A stretch of DNA of 64,000 nucleotides from RGIG8244 sp045639325 (GTDB taxonomy: Bacteria > Verrucomicrobiota > Lentisphaeria > Victivallales > UBA1829): positions 62,001-126,000 of the forward strand of contig JAZUCU010000035.1 in the NCBI GenBank assembly GCA_045639325.1, written 5' to 3'. The position numbers and the translations under genes were made by a program. The notes below the pieces were generated by a model. The model searched no databases and was not told where the DNA came from. It saw only the letters and a program-made list of their open reading frames with translations. Every line of letters starts with the position of its first letter. Position 1 is the first letter of the stretch. Positions 53,218 to 62,088 of the stretch are shown piece after piece.

Positions 53218-53775
53218 ATGATGAAAAAATGCATGTTCGCCGCTGTCCTGCTCCTCGCAGGTTCCGCCCTTGTTTGCGCCGCCGATGCCGATGTGAACGG
53301 GCAGTTCAAACGTTATTCCAAAACATTTGCGCCCGCTGATTGGGGATTGAATATGTCCCGTGCACAGGCGCAGAATATCAAGGTGACGGTTGAGCCGTCA
53401 ACGGATCCGGCAAAGAGTAACGTGCTGGTCGTTGATACCACAAAATCTGCTCAGGGTGCACCGCTGCGTCATACCAAAGGGATTAACTGTAAAGCAGGGG
53501 ATAAATTGATTTTGACTGCCGATGTGACAGCAATCGGTTCCATTTCTTTTGACTTTAACAAATACGGCAGAAAAGGATTTCTGCGCAGTCAGAAAAAAGG
53601 ATATCGTCTGCTTGGCAGAAAGACTCAGGTGAAGTTCGAACTGGTTCTGAATGAGGATACCCCGCCGAAAGAATTGTATCGGGTCCACATGGTTATGCAT
53701 TTCCCGAAAGGCAGAGTTTCCAAAGTTGAAAATCTCAAGGTAGAACTTATTCCTGCTGCGGATGCTGCACAATAA
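53218..53775 (+). CDS. Small secreted protein of unknown function
   Basis: 185 aa from ATG 53218 (AAAGGA eight bases before; ATGs at 53212 and 53221 are alternatives). Signal peptide MMKKCMFAAVLLLAGSALVCA. The mature protein is beta-rich (GDKLILTADVTAIGSISFDFNK, KVENLKVELIP) and resembles a single carbohydrate-binding-type sandwich, but no family is recognised. It is transcribed away from the LacI operon and shares a terminator with the facing gene. Confidence 0.7.
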   Translation: MMKKCMFAAVLLLAGSALVCAADADVNGQFKRYSKTFAPADWGLNMSRAQAQNIKVTVEPSTDPAKSNVLVVDTTKSAQGAPLRHTKGINCKAGDKLILTADVTAIGSISFDFNKYGRKGFLRSQKKGYRLLGRKTQVKFELVLNEDTPPKELYRVHMVMHFPKGRVSKVENLKVELIPAADAAQ

Positions 53776-53792
53776 GTAATGTTACAAATATT

Positions 53793-53831
53793 AAACCCCG
53801 GCAGACACCGTTAAAATGTCTGCCGGGGTTT
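53793..53831. terminator. Bidirectional terminator
   Basis: Fifteen-base perfect stem AAACCCCGGCAGACA / TGTCTGCCGGGGTTT with a 9-base loop, between two convergent genes ending at 53775 and 53860. Confidence 0.85.
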
Positions 53832-53859
53832 CTTGATTTTAAATCGGCAAAGAATTTAA

Positions 53860-54642
53860 TTATTTGCTGACTTTTTCAACTTTGATGTTGCGGAGCTGGA
53901 CTTTCTGATCCTGACAGCCTGCACCCCAGTACCAGTTTGCCATGAGCATGGGTTCCGCATAAACAGTGCCGGGCCAGAATTTGCCGTTTTCGACTTTGTT
54001 GATGCCTACGCCTTTTGTGACAGCCTGGAATTTCTGCCATTCATTATTCGGCTGAGTGACAAATGTGATGCTGAAGTGTGCGCCGGAAGCCTGCACCCAG
54101 ACTTTTGTGCCTGCTTTATAATCTTTTGCAAGCGGCTTTTTCAATGTAACAACCCAGACCGTTCCTTCTTTTGCGACGGCTGTATAATCTGCCAGTTCCC
54201 GGTTGGGCAGGGGGCCCGCGTTGAATGCTACAGCAGAATTATTCTTGGGCCAGCGGACTGCATTTTTGACTTTGAGTGTTGTTGCACCGGCTTTTGCATC
54301 TTCGGCAAGCATTGTTCTTGTGCCGTTGATGACGCGGATGTGAACGGTCTGGATTTCTTTCTGATCTTTATCGTAAAGAACATATCCGGCGAGGAATGTT
54401 TTTGTAGTCGCGCCGGGAGCTTGACGTACTTCACCGCTGATCCGGTAAATGGCATTGGGGTCGATCTGGAATCTTGCACCCTTGGCGCGGAGCTGACCGG
54501 GACCTTTGATCTCAAGAATTCCGGCTTCCGGGTTGGAGGCTTTGGGGTGTTCCCAGATTTTTGCGTCATTCAGATTTGCTTCTGCAGCAAAAGCTGCAAC
54601 GGTGAAGAGCATGGCTGCTCCGGTCAGAAAAGTTTTTTTCAT
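53860..54642 (-). CDS. Secreted beta-sandwich (CBM-like) protein
   Basis: 260 aa. Signal peptide MKKTFLTGAAMLFTVAAFA. ARFQIDPNAIYRISGEVRQ, AGYVLYDKDQKEIQ and the final VQLRNIKVEKV follow the pattern of CBM4/9-like carbohydrate-binding sandwiches, interrupted by an insert at ~115-180 (AEDAKAGATTLKVKNA). Follows the 990-aa DUF4838 gene by 21 bases; a binding partner for that enzyme is a reasonable guess. Confidence 0.6.
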   Translation of the reverse strand: MKKTFLTGAAMLFTVAAFAAEANLNDAKIWEHPKASNPEAGILEIKGPGQLRAKGARFQIDPNAIYRISGEVRQAPGATTKTFLAGYVLYDKDQKEIQTVHIRVINGTRTMLAEDAKAGATTLKVKNAVRWPKNNSAVAFNAGPLPNRELADYTAVAKEGTVWVVTLKKPLAKDYKAGTKVWVQASGAHFSITFVTQPNNEWQKFQAVTKGVGINKVENGKFWPGTVYAEPMLMANWYWGAGCQDQKVQLRNIKVEKVSK

Positions 54643-54663
54643 GTCAGTGACCTTTCTTGTTTT

Positions 54664-57636
54664 TTATTTGTTTGTGTTTTCTTCAATACGGACGTTATCG
54701 ATCCACATTTCGCCTTTGTTGCGGAGAACGATGAAACGGACATTTGCTTTGCCGTTGAAGTTCTTCGGCGTGCGGAATGTATAAGTCTTTTTGTGCCAAT
54801 CCAGCTTGCCGCGCATCTGTGTTTCCGGCATGAAAATGTTACGGCCGACGTTGACCACCGCATTGGCGCCGGATGACATATCAATATTATGTTTGATCCA
54901 GTAGGAGAAGGTGTATTCGGTATCCGGTTTCAACTGGAAATTCTGAGAAGCTGCGACACCGGCTTTCCCGGCATCTTTGCGCAGATACAAACTCTGTCCG
55001 CCGGTGATGAATTCGGCACTGTCCGGTTCGATTGCACCATCAAAGTCCGGATCCTGGGGATAGGCTGTATGCCATGCGCCCCATTTGTGATCTTCGAATT
55101 CCGCGTCAAAATTCCAGTCTTTAATAATGTTCTTATCGGCCTTCTTGTCAACCAGGGCAAGCAAGCCATATTTGTCAATGATGTTGAACGCATCTTTGAT
55201 GTACGGACTCCAGGAATAAGTCCGGGTGTAGGGATCTTCCCCGTACCGCTGACGGCTGTAGCCCATATTGAAGGGGAATTCATCCTTTGCATCTTTCAGA
55301 GCACTCAGAGGAATCGCCAATTCGGCACTCCAGAATTTTTTATCAATATGAGTCCGCAGCTTCAGCTGAGCATCCCAGGGTTTTCTTGTGGGATGAACCA
55401 GTGTATCCATCTGACCGGTGGGGTGAATGGCGATCTGGTAGAAATTCAAACGGTCGGCGGAAGGATTCAGGAAGACTTCAAAGAGTGCATCGGACCAGAA
55501 AGTCTTTTTGGCTTCTTCTTTTGTCTTGCTGTATTTGAGTTTATCCATTTCCGGATCTTCACAACGGAATGTGATGTAAAGATACTTGTCATCTTTGCTT
55601 GCCACAGCCTGCAGCGCGATATCGGTCTTCTGATTTTTCAGACGGCGGAGATACGCAGTATTGCCGGGAATCCGGATGGGCTTTGTCAAATCCTGTTCGC
55701 CGGAACGTTTTGCCACGACGAGGCGAACTTCGGCGGCATTGTTTGACATGGCATGGTATTCCTTGCAATGTTTTGCCATTACATCGAGGAAACGTTCGCG
55801 GAAGAATTTGACACGTTTCAGAGACATGGCATCTTTCTGTACTTTCTTTTCCGCAAGATCAAACAACGCACTCAACCGTTTGATTTCGGCAGGCGGATAC
55901 AGGTGAGTCCAGACGGAATACTGGGTGATCGGCAAGTTCTGCGGACCTGTGGGGGTATCAACAATGGTCCGGCTTGCAAGCCATTTTTCTTCCACTGTTT
56001 CAAAGAATTTCTTCATTTCGCCCGCACCGGCACCGAAGAGTTTTGCGTAGAAGTCATCGAGCAGGGCATCGATATTCAGGTCATTATTCCAGAAAATCTT
56101 TGTCGCAATATAGATATTGGGAACGCCCCAGATAAAGTGTGCTGCTTCACATTCCAGGAAGCCGCCGTAGAAATACTGTTTGCGCTTCTGATAGAAATTG
56201 GCAATGACTTTCGGTGAGGTATGGGGCATGCCTTTGACACCGTATCTTTCGCTCCATTTCGGATTGTTGATACAATAATTCCAGAATGCAATCTTGCTGT
56301 TCAGTTTCTTCGTCCAGGCAATAATATTTTTATCTGCCTGTTCCTGAACTTTCTTCCCTTCCACCCAGGGGCCGGCATCGGCATACATGACCAGAACGTT
56401 ATCGGGAATTTCAACATCGGGAACGTTTTTGTAGAAGTGGTAACCCATCTGTGTGATATAGCCGTTGAGCTTGTCTTTCTTTGCCCGATTTGCTATATCC
56501 GCAGTAAATTCCCAAATCAGATTGGAGGATTCTTTATCGCCTTTGCTGAAATATTTCTGGCAATCTTTGCAGAGGCATCTGTAAAACGCATCCTGAGGCA
56601 TGATATTGGCAAAGCCGGGCTGGAAACCGGGAGAGGGCCAGTAATAATTGGTTGAACCGTTCAGGGATACTTTCCGGACGGATGCCGGTTCGCCGGTGAG
56701 GAAGGATTTGATGTCTTTGTAAATTTCATCCCGCAGTTTTGCATTGGTCATGCAAAGCTGTCCACCATGATTTTTATTTTTGACGGCGATCCGTTTTCCG
56801 TTTTCGTACATGGCAAAGAATTCCGGATTGGTCTTGCTGAAACGGAACTGATAACCCAGCTGCCCCAAACCGTGACAGTTGGGGATTGCCCGTGTTTCCA
56901 AACGCCAGCGCAGGTAATTCAGATTACTGGCGGCAACGGGGTCTTTGTCATCATACCATTCATCTTTGTTGTTTCTGCCCACGTACCAGGAAATTTTGCG
57001 GTTGGTGAAGTCGGGACGGTCCATGATGTGGATGGATGCAGGGACTTTCAATTCTTTCAATTCCGGCACAACGGTTCCCATATCCCCGGCGAAGAAGAAG
57101 CGGACACCGGCAAAGCGTTCGAGGAAGTCATAGGCACCGAACAAGGTGGCACGTTCAAAGAGGTTCATATTCCACCAGCTGCCGCTGGTTGTATTGAGGA
57201 ATGCCTTGAGCTTGTTTTTCTGCATATTGTCTCTGCCGGCAATATAGATTTCTTTTCCTTTCTTCAGGATGTAAAAACCATCCAGAGTGAGTTTGGAAAG
57301 ATCAATTTCCGGAAATGCTTTTTTCAACATTGCATTGTTGCCGAGAATAATGGCATATTCGGCGGTTCCGCGCTTGGTCAGCAACGGAATTTTGCTTTTT
57401 GTTCCCTGCTGAAGAAACTTTTGAATTTCTTCCCCCGCATAACGGGGAATCTGCCCTGCTTCTTCCGGAACAACAATTTCCAGCTTGCTCTTTCCATTGG
57501 AAATAAGGGTTTCCATATTTTTGCTCAGCTTCAATTCCCGGGGAGGCGGGTTGAAATAGAGTTCGGGCATTTTTGCTTCGGTACAGAATGCGGAAGTTGC
57601 TGCAAACAAAGCGAGTAATTTCAGTTGCAATTTCAT
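54664..57636 (-). CDS. Secreted DUF4838-type protein with two C-terminal binding domains
   Basis: 990 aa. Signal peptide MKLQLKLLALFAATSAFC. N-terminal domain ~35-200 (LDGFYILKKGKEIYIAGRD, ATLFGAYDFLERFAGVRFFF), DUF4838 region ~200-620 including YRCLCKDCQKYF and FWNYCINNPKW, CBM9-like domain ~680-870 (DALFEVFLNPSADRLNFYQ), and a final sandwich ~870-990 (YTFSYWIKHNIDMSSG, GEMWIDNVRIEE). Same layout as the 835-aa protein with one extra domain. It follows pseudopilin C by 16 bases. Confidence 0.8.
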   Translation of the reverse strand: MKLQLKLLALFAATSAFCTEAKMPELYFNPPPRELKLSKNMETLISNGKSKLEIVVPEEAGQIPRYAGEEIQKFLQQGTKSKIPLLTKRGTAEYAIILGNNAMLKKAFPEIDLSKLTLDGFYILKKGKEIYIAGRDNMQKNKLKAFLNTTSGSWWNMNLFERATLFGAYDFLERFAGVRFFFAGDMGTVVPELKELKVPASIHIMDRPDFTNRKISWYVGRNNKDEWYDDKDPVAASNLNYLRWRLETRAIPNCHGLGQLGYQFRFSKTNPEFFAMYENGKRIAVKNKNHGGQLCMTNAKLRDEIYKDIKSFLTGEPASVRKVSLNGSTNYYWPSPGFQPGFANIMPQDAFYRCLCKDCQKYFSKGDKESSNLIWEFTADIANRAKKDKLNGYITQMGYHFYKNVPDVEIPDNVLVMYADAGPWVEGKKVQEQADKNIIAWTKKLNSKIAFWNYCINNPKWSERYGVKGMPHTSPKVIANFYQKRKQYFYGGFLECEAAHFIWGVPNIYIATKIFWNNDLNIDALLDDFYAKLFGAGAGEMKKFFETVEEKWLASRTIVDTPTGPQNLPITQYSVWTHLYPPAEIKRLSALFDLAEKKVQKDAMSLKRVKFFRERFLDVMAKHCKEYHAMSNNAAEVRLVVAKRSGEQDLTKPIRIPGNTAYLRRLKNQKTDIALQAVASKDDKYLYITFRCEDPEMDKLKYSKTKEEAKKTFWSDALFEVFLNPSADRLNFYQIAIHPTGQMDTLVHPTRKPWDAQLKLRTHIDKKFWSAELAIPLSALKDAKDEFPFNMGYSRQRYGEDPYTRTYSWSPYIKDAFNIIDKYGLLALVDKKADKNIIKDWNFDAEFEDHKWGAWHTAYPQDPDFDGAIEPDSAEFITGGQSLYLRKDAGKAGVAASQNFQLKPDTEYTFSYWIKHNIDMSSGANAVVNVGRNIFMPETQMRGKLDWHKKTYTFRTPKNFNGKANVRFIVLRNKGEMWIDNVRIEENTNK

Positions 57637-57652
57637 GTTGTCACCTTTGTGA

Positions 57653-58453
57653 TCAGTTCATAGTTGGTTTGAGAATTGGCTGATGTGCAGCATTGGTGAA
57701 GGCAAGATAGGCTGCCGGAATGGTATTCACATGTCCATCCATGTAGAGAATGCCGGCATCTTTGCCGTGACGGGGCTGGAAGTGTTTATTTGCATGGTTG
57801 TTATCTACATAGAAGAAGTCATAAGAGGCATAGGAGTCACCCACCATGATACGAGTGGAGGGACGTTTGATTTCGCCATTTTTTATACCTTTTTGTCCAT
57901 TGCCGATCATGGAATTGTACTGATAGGAATAACCGGAACCGGAACTGGTTGTGCCGTCATCCTTCATGTACGGAGTCCAGACGGAGGGGCATCCCATATA
58001 GCCCGGTTTCCCTGTGAGGGGGCCGGTGGAGTTCAAGTAATTTGTTGCACCTTCTTTCCAGAATCCGCCGATTTCTGCAACGGATTTGTACCAGTTTGCA
58101 CCTGCTACATAACTGGATTGGTATGTATAACGGAGGGGGTAACAACCATACGTATCTGTATAGTTTACAAATGCCAGACCCCATTGTTTCAGAGTGGAAA
58201 GACATTCACTCTTTTTTGCGGTGTCCTTGACTTTGCCCAATGCCGGAAGCAGCATGGCAGCGAGAATTGCGATAATCGCAATCACCACGAGTAATTCAAT
58301 CAGGGTGAAGCGGTACCGCTTCACCTGCACACGTGCAGGTGAATAAAATACATTCGAAACAGCAACTTTTGTTTGCATAATTTCTTTTTCATTGCGCTTG
58401 AAATGAGCTGCAGAGTTGCACCCGTTGTACGATGTAGAAATCTTTTTCATCAT
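57653..58453 (-). CDS. Pseudopilin-like secreted protein, copy C
   Basis: 266 aa from ATG 58453 (AAAGGAA five bases before). VKRYR precedes FTLIELLVVIAIIAILAAML; the pre-cleavage residue is Arg and the leader is unusually long (~48 residues). The end HGKDAGILYMDGHVN carries the DGH motif of copies A and B. It has its own strong promoter at 58513-58541 and leads into the 990-aa DUF4838 gene. Confidence 0.85.
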   Translation of the reverse strand: MMKKISTSYNGCNSAAHFKRNEKEIMQTKVAVSNVFYSPARVQVKRYRFTLIELLVVIAIIAILAAMLLPALGKVKDTAKKSECLSTLKQWGLAFVNYTDTYGCYPLRYTYQSSYVAGANWYKSVAEIGGFWKEGATNYLNSTGPLTGKPGYMGCPSVWTPYMKDDGTTSSGSGYSYQYNSMIGNGQKGIKNGEIKRPSTRIMVGDSYASYDFFYVDNNHANKHFQPRHGKDAGILYMDGHVNTIPAAYLAFTNAAHQPILKPTMN

Positions 58454-58512
58454 GATTATTCCTTTCCTTAATTTTTCGTACAAAAACCATACAGTAAAAC
58501 CTTTAACTCTGG

Positions 58513-58541
58513 AATATAGCACCTTTATTTGTGAATGTCAA
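58513..58541 (-). promoter_or_regulatory. Promoter of the pseudopilin C-DUF4838 operon
   Basis: Minus strand: consensus TTGACA, 17-base spacer, TATATT preceded by TGC. Confidence 0.7.
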
Positions 58542-58572
58542 GAAAAAATCAGAAAAAAATCACAACTGGGGC

Positions 58573-59979
58573 TTATTGACTTTTGCGTTCTTTCCGGATT
58601 CGGTCAATAAATTCCTTGCAACGGTTTGCGGCGTTTTCTGACATATCCTGCAGCCATTGGTTTCGCATTGCTGGAATGGAAATGTGACATATTTTGTCAA
58701 GCGTCTGTTTCAATCCAGTATGATCCACCAGATAGTCGGCACTTGCTTTGTAAAGAAAATTTCCGATGTGGAGAATCATATCCAGATCACAAAAGATTCC
58801 TTTGATGTCAAACGGCTGGAGTTTGCCGCCATAATTTCTATTTGCTTCTGCGTATTGTTTCTGATACAGATTTTTCCGGACCGAAAATTTGACGTAGTTG
58901 TTCATAAACATTTTCTGTACGTGTTCGGTCAGAACAAAACGGATAAATTCCTTGCAGACTTCTTTTTCTTTCGTCTTTTTGCCGATCGCCAGCATGAAGA
59001 CAGATTGACATGTTCTGCCGCCCGGCTTCAAGGGCTGCCCCAGCATTTGAAAACGCCGTTCCGTAATCGGCAGACTGGCAAGATAATTGGAATACAAGCC
59101 CATTTGCCCGCGATGGAAGAGATTATGATGCGAGCGCGGTGCATAAGTGATTCGGGAACAATCGATCCAGGGCTTGATGTCGGTAAGAAAGTGTTCCACC
59201 AGTTCCCGGTCGAAAAACAGATCATCGCCTTCCCTGTTTGCGGTTATTCCCCATTGCGCTCCGTGATAAAAGAACCCGTGAAAGGTATAGCCTATTGCGC
59301 ATAAATTCGAATCTTCCAATTGTTTTCCCCAACGGAAAAAATCAAGCGGATCATTGAAATCTTCCTGAAATAACGACAACCGATGGAGCATGTTGCGGTG
59401 TCCCCAGAATGTCGCTGGAGCGTGAAGAATCGGGATCGCATACTGACGTCCCCATTGTTTTCCTACATCTAATATTTCCGGGATGAAAATGGAAGGATCG
59501 GTTTCGCCGCGGAAGAAATCTTCATCTGTCAGGTCATACAATTTATTGCAATTCAGCATGGGCTGCCAAACGAGATTGAGATCGCATGGCATATTGGGCG
59601 GTTGACTTTTCAGTTCCACCGTGAAATCAGGATTGATTGTGGAAAAATGGTTGCAGACAATCTGCCATTGCTGGTAATCGGGATCGTTTTCCGGAACCGA
59701 GAAGGTGAGTTTAACCTTCTTCCCTTTTTTGATGCTTGTATTGGCTGCTGCTTTGTCATACCGGCAGAGATACACCCCCCGCCGGCAATGACTGGATCGC
59801 ACAATACCATCTTTTTCCAGAATCTGAATCGCACGGTGAACCCGGTTGTGTGTTTCACCGAGCCGTTCTGCAATCTGCCGTTCCGAAGGCAATGTTTCCC
59901 CGGGCGTGAATTCGGGGAGAATTTCCGCCTGGATCCGGGAGACAATGCTCAGAAGATGGTAATAGCTGTATTCCCCCAT
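58573..59979 (-). CDS. GntR-type helix-turn-helix fused to a solute-binding-protein-like domain
   Basis: 468 aa, no signal peptide. Residues ~1-75 are a GntR winged helix (LPSERQIAERLGETHNRVHRAI, LEKDGIVRSSHCRRGVY). Residues ~88-445 have the fold pattern of family 1 extracellular solute-binding proteins: VKLTFSVPENDPDYQQW, LYDLTDEDFF, GQMGLYSNYLASLPI, KEFIRFVLTEHVQKMF. A cytoplasmic sugar- or oligosaccharide-sensing one-component regulator is implied. It lies 6 bases after the SGNH gene and just upstream of the pseudopilin C promoter, which it may control. Confidence 0.8.
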   Translation of the reverse strand: MGEYSYYHLLSIVSRIQAEILPEFTPGETLPSERQIAERLGETHNRVHRAIQILEKDGIVRSSHCRRGVYLCRYDKAAANTSIKKGKKVKLTFSVPENDPDYQQWQIVCNHFSTINPDFTVELKSQPPNMPCDLNLVWQPMLNCNKLYDLTDEDFFRGETDPSIFIPEILDVGKQWGRQYAIPILHAPATFWGHRNMLHRLSLFQEDFNDPLDFFRWGKQLEDSNLCAIGYTFHGFFYHGAQWGITANREGDDLFFDRELVEHFLTDIKPWIDCSRITYAPRSHHNLFHRGQMGLYSNYLASLPITERRFQMLGQPLKPGGRTCQSVFMLAIGKKTKEKEVCKEFIRFVLTEHVQKMFMNNYVKFSVRKNLYQKQYAEANRNYGGKLQPFDIKGIFCDLDMILHIGNFLYKASADYLVDHTGLKQTLDKICHISIPAMRNQWLQDMSENAANRCKEFIDRIRKERKSQ

Positions 59980-59985
59980 AGCAGA

Positions 59986-60927
59986 TTATTTTGCTTGTTT
60001 GTAATTTTTTACCGCTTCATCTGCAAACTGGATCAGACTTTTACCATTGGGAACGCTTTTCGGGATGTATTTGATGTCCGCAGCAGATTTTCCGTAGAGA
60101 GTGCAGAACCAGACACAACCCTGCAGGTATCTGCCGGCGAGGTTCAAATGTGCAGGGTCAGAAGAGATTCTCAGCTTTCCTGTCTTTTTATCTTTGCGCC
60201 AGGAGGAATTACCGACAATGTCATTATTGAAGTCGGGCAGGGCAGGATGTACCAGTTTTTTCGGATCTTGTTTGGCGGTCGGTGCTGTGCTTTGGATTTT
60301 GTTTGCTTTGCGGTACAGCTGGACTGCATCCCCGGTGGGAATGACACGGAATTTATACTTTTCAGCAAGAGTGCGGTATGCGGTTGAGACCTTTTCATAC
60401 ATTTCAGTCTGAGAGATCTTCCAACGTCTCAGTCTGCCGTCATCCACGCGGTAAGACCAGGTCTGCTGAATAACGATTTCTGCTTTGGGCGCGTGTTTTC
60501 TGATGTAATCGATGAGTTTGCCAGCCCAGGGTTCATAGAATTTGAAATCCCAGGATTGAGCACTGCCCTGCTGAATGGTGATGATATCCCATTCTTCTTT
60601 CAGCAGGTTGTTCACGTTATCCTTCCGGGATGCAGTTTTTTTCTTATCGGTATCCCAGATACGGATGGAATAAGGTTTGTAATTGGCATCTTTTTCTGCC
60701 TTTTCGATACATTCCCAGTGTCTCTGCAAGGTGCAGCCGCCGATGTAGGCACTGGTGAGAATCAGTTTGCAGTCCGGAGTTGCTTTGACGATTCTATACA
60801 GGTCATCCCCAACACAAACAGAAAAGCTGTTGCCGATCATGAGGACTTTTAATTTTTTTGTTTGTTCCGCGGCGGTTGCTGCAAAAGTCATACAGATTGC
60901 AGTAAATACGAGTAACAGCTTTTTCAT
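59986..60927 (-). CDS. Secreted SGNH hydrolase-like protein (DUF4886 type)
   Basis: 313 aa. Signal peptide MKKLLLVFTAICMTFAATA. KVLMIGNSFSVCVGDDL is the nucleophile block with the Ser of GNS, and SSDPAHLNLAG provides the Asp and His of block V; WDIITIQQGS lies in block III. Such enzymes often remove acyl groups from glycans. It begins 18 bases after dacA and is followed by the GntR-SBP regulator. Confidence 0.8.
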   Translation of the reverse strand: MKKLLLVFTAICMTFAATAAEQTKKLKVLMIGNSFSVCVGDDLYRIVKATPDCKLILTSAYIGGCTLQRHWECIEKAEKDANYKPYSIRIWDTDKKKTASRKDNVNNLLKEEWDIITIQQGSAQSWDFKFYEPWAGKLIDYIRKHAPKAEIVIQQTWSYRVDDGRLRRWKISQTEMYEKVSTAYRTLAEKYKFRVIPTGDAVQLYRKANKIQSTAPTAKQDPKKLVHPALPDFNNDIVGNSSWRKDKKTGKLRISSDPAHLNLAGRYLQGCVWFCTLYGKSAADIKYIPKSVPNGKSLIQFADEAVKNYKQAK

Positions 60928-60945
60928 AGGTTGTTCTCCGGTTTG

Positions 60946-62064
60946 TTAATTTTTTTTATTCAGTGCCGCAGAGCGGCGATAACCCCAATTCAACAATGCT
61001 TTGGCGAATGCATCCCGTTCCTTCAAACTTTTGAAGCCTGTCATAACGCCAAGCAATGTTTCTCCGTTTCGTGTGCATGTGACTGCCAGGCAGAATCCGG
61101 CGCGGTTGGTAAAGCCGGTCTTCAGGCCGGTGACACCTTTCGTGCCGAATCTTGCCCCGGGAAGCAGGTTGTTGTGATTCCACATGATGTGATGATTCTT
61201 CTGTCCCGGTGCCCGGAACGGCAATTTGCGGATGGAAGACCATTTTTCCAGATCATCGTATTGAATGAAAGCTTCGCAAAGTCTGACCATATCTTCGGCA
61301 GAACTGCGATTATCCATATTTTTCTGTTTGGAGGGCAGCCCGTGGGGATTGGTGAAGTTTGTATTCTTCATGCCCAGTTCCCGGGCTTTCTGATTCATCT
61401 GCTGTACAAAATTTTCCATTTTGCCATTGCCGAAGAAGATTGCCAGCATACCGGCAGCATCGTTTGCACTTTTGATGGAAGCCGCAAGGAGCAGATCTTT
61501 GATAGTAAAAACTTCACCCGCAGCAAGATATACTTTACTGGGAGAAATGGATTCCACCGCTTTGACCACTTTGATTTTTGTCTGTAAACCATCGGGATAA
61601 CGCTGGGTATCCATGGCTTTTTCGTAAGCCAGAAGGATGGTCATCAGTTTGGACATGGAGGCGATGGGGCAGGATTTACTGCCGTTTTTCACCCAGAGGA
61701 CCTGACGGGTATTCAAGTTGACGAGAATCCCGGAAGCTGCTCCGGCGGATGTCTGAATTGATTTGATATTGCCCTTGACCGCTTTGGAATAATTCAGCGG
61801 ACGCCAGGTATAATTTTTGGCAGCAGGCTTCCGGTCTTCCACTAGAACCGGAACCCATTGCGGTTTCTGTTGCGGCTGAACCGCAGGTTGAGTTTTCTGC
61901 GGGGCCTGCGGCTGAGCCGGGGGGACAAATTGTTTATCGGAATGAACCTGTTCTTTATGACGTACGGATTCTGTCAGCGTGCTGGTCCTGATCAATAAAT
62001 GAATCAGGACCGCATGGGCGATGAGAATCGCCACGACAAGAACCGCAATCAGCTTCAGGTTCAT
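60946..62064 (-). CDS. D-alanyl-D-alanine carboxypeptidase (PBP5-like)
   Basis: 372 aa. One N-terminal membrane segment (LIAVLVVAILIAHAVLIHLLI) followed by a Pro/Gln linker (~47-70). Catalytic motifs: S136-M-S-K139 (SxxK), SAN (SxN) in AASIKSANDAAG, and KTG in GLKTGFTN. It trims the terminal D-Ala of peptidoglycan. The usual C-terminal amphipathic anchor domain of PBP5 is missing, and anchoring is N-terminal instead. Lies 24 bases after leuA. Confidence 0.9.
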   Translation of the reverse strand: MNLKLIAVLVVAILIAHAVLIHLLIRTSTLTESVRHKEQVHSDKQFVPPAQPQAPQKTQPAVQPQQKPQWVPVLVEDRKPAAKNYTWRPLNYSKAVKGNIKSIQTSAGAASGILVNLNTRQVLWVKNGSKSCPIASMSKLMTILLAYEKAMDTQRYPDGLQTKIKVVKAVESISPSKVYLAAGEVFTIKDLLLAASIKSANDAAGMLAIFFGNGKMENFVQQMNQKARELGMKNTNFTNPHGLPSKQKNMDNRSSAEDMVRLCEAFIQYDDLEKWSSIRKLPFRAPGQKNHHIMWNHNNLLPGARFGTKGVTGLKTGFTNRAGFCLAVTCTRNGETLLGVMTGFKSLKERDAFAKALLNWGYRRSAALNKKN

Positions 62065-62088
62065 AATCTGTCCCCTGTCAAGCTGAAG

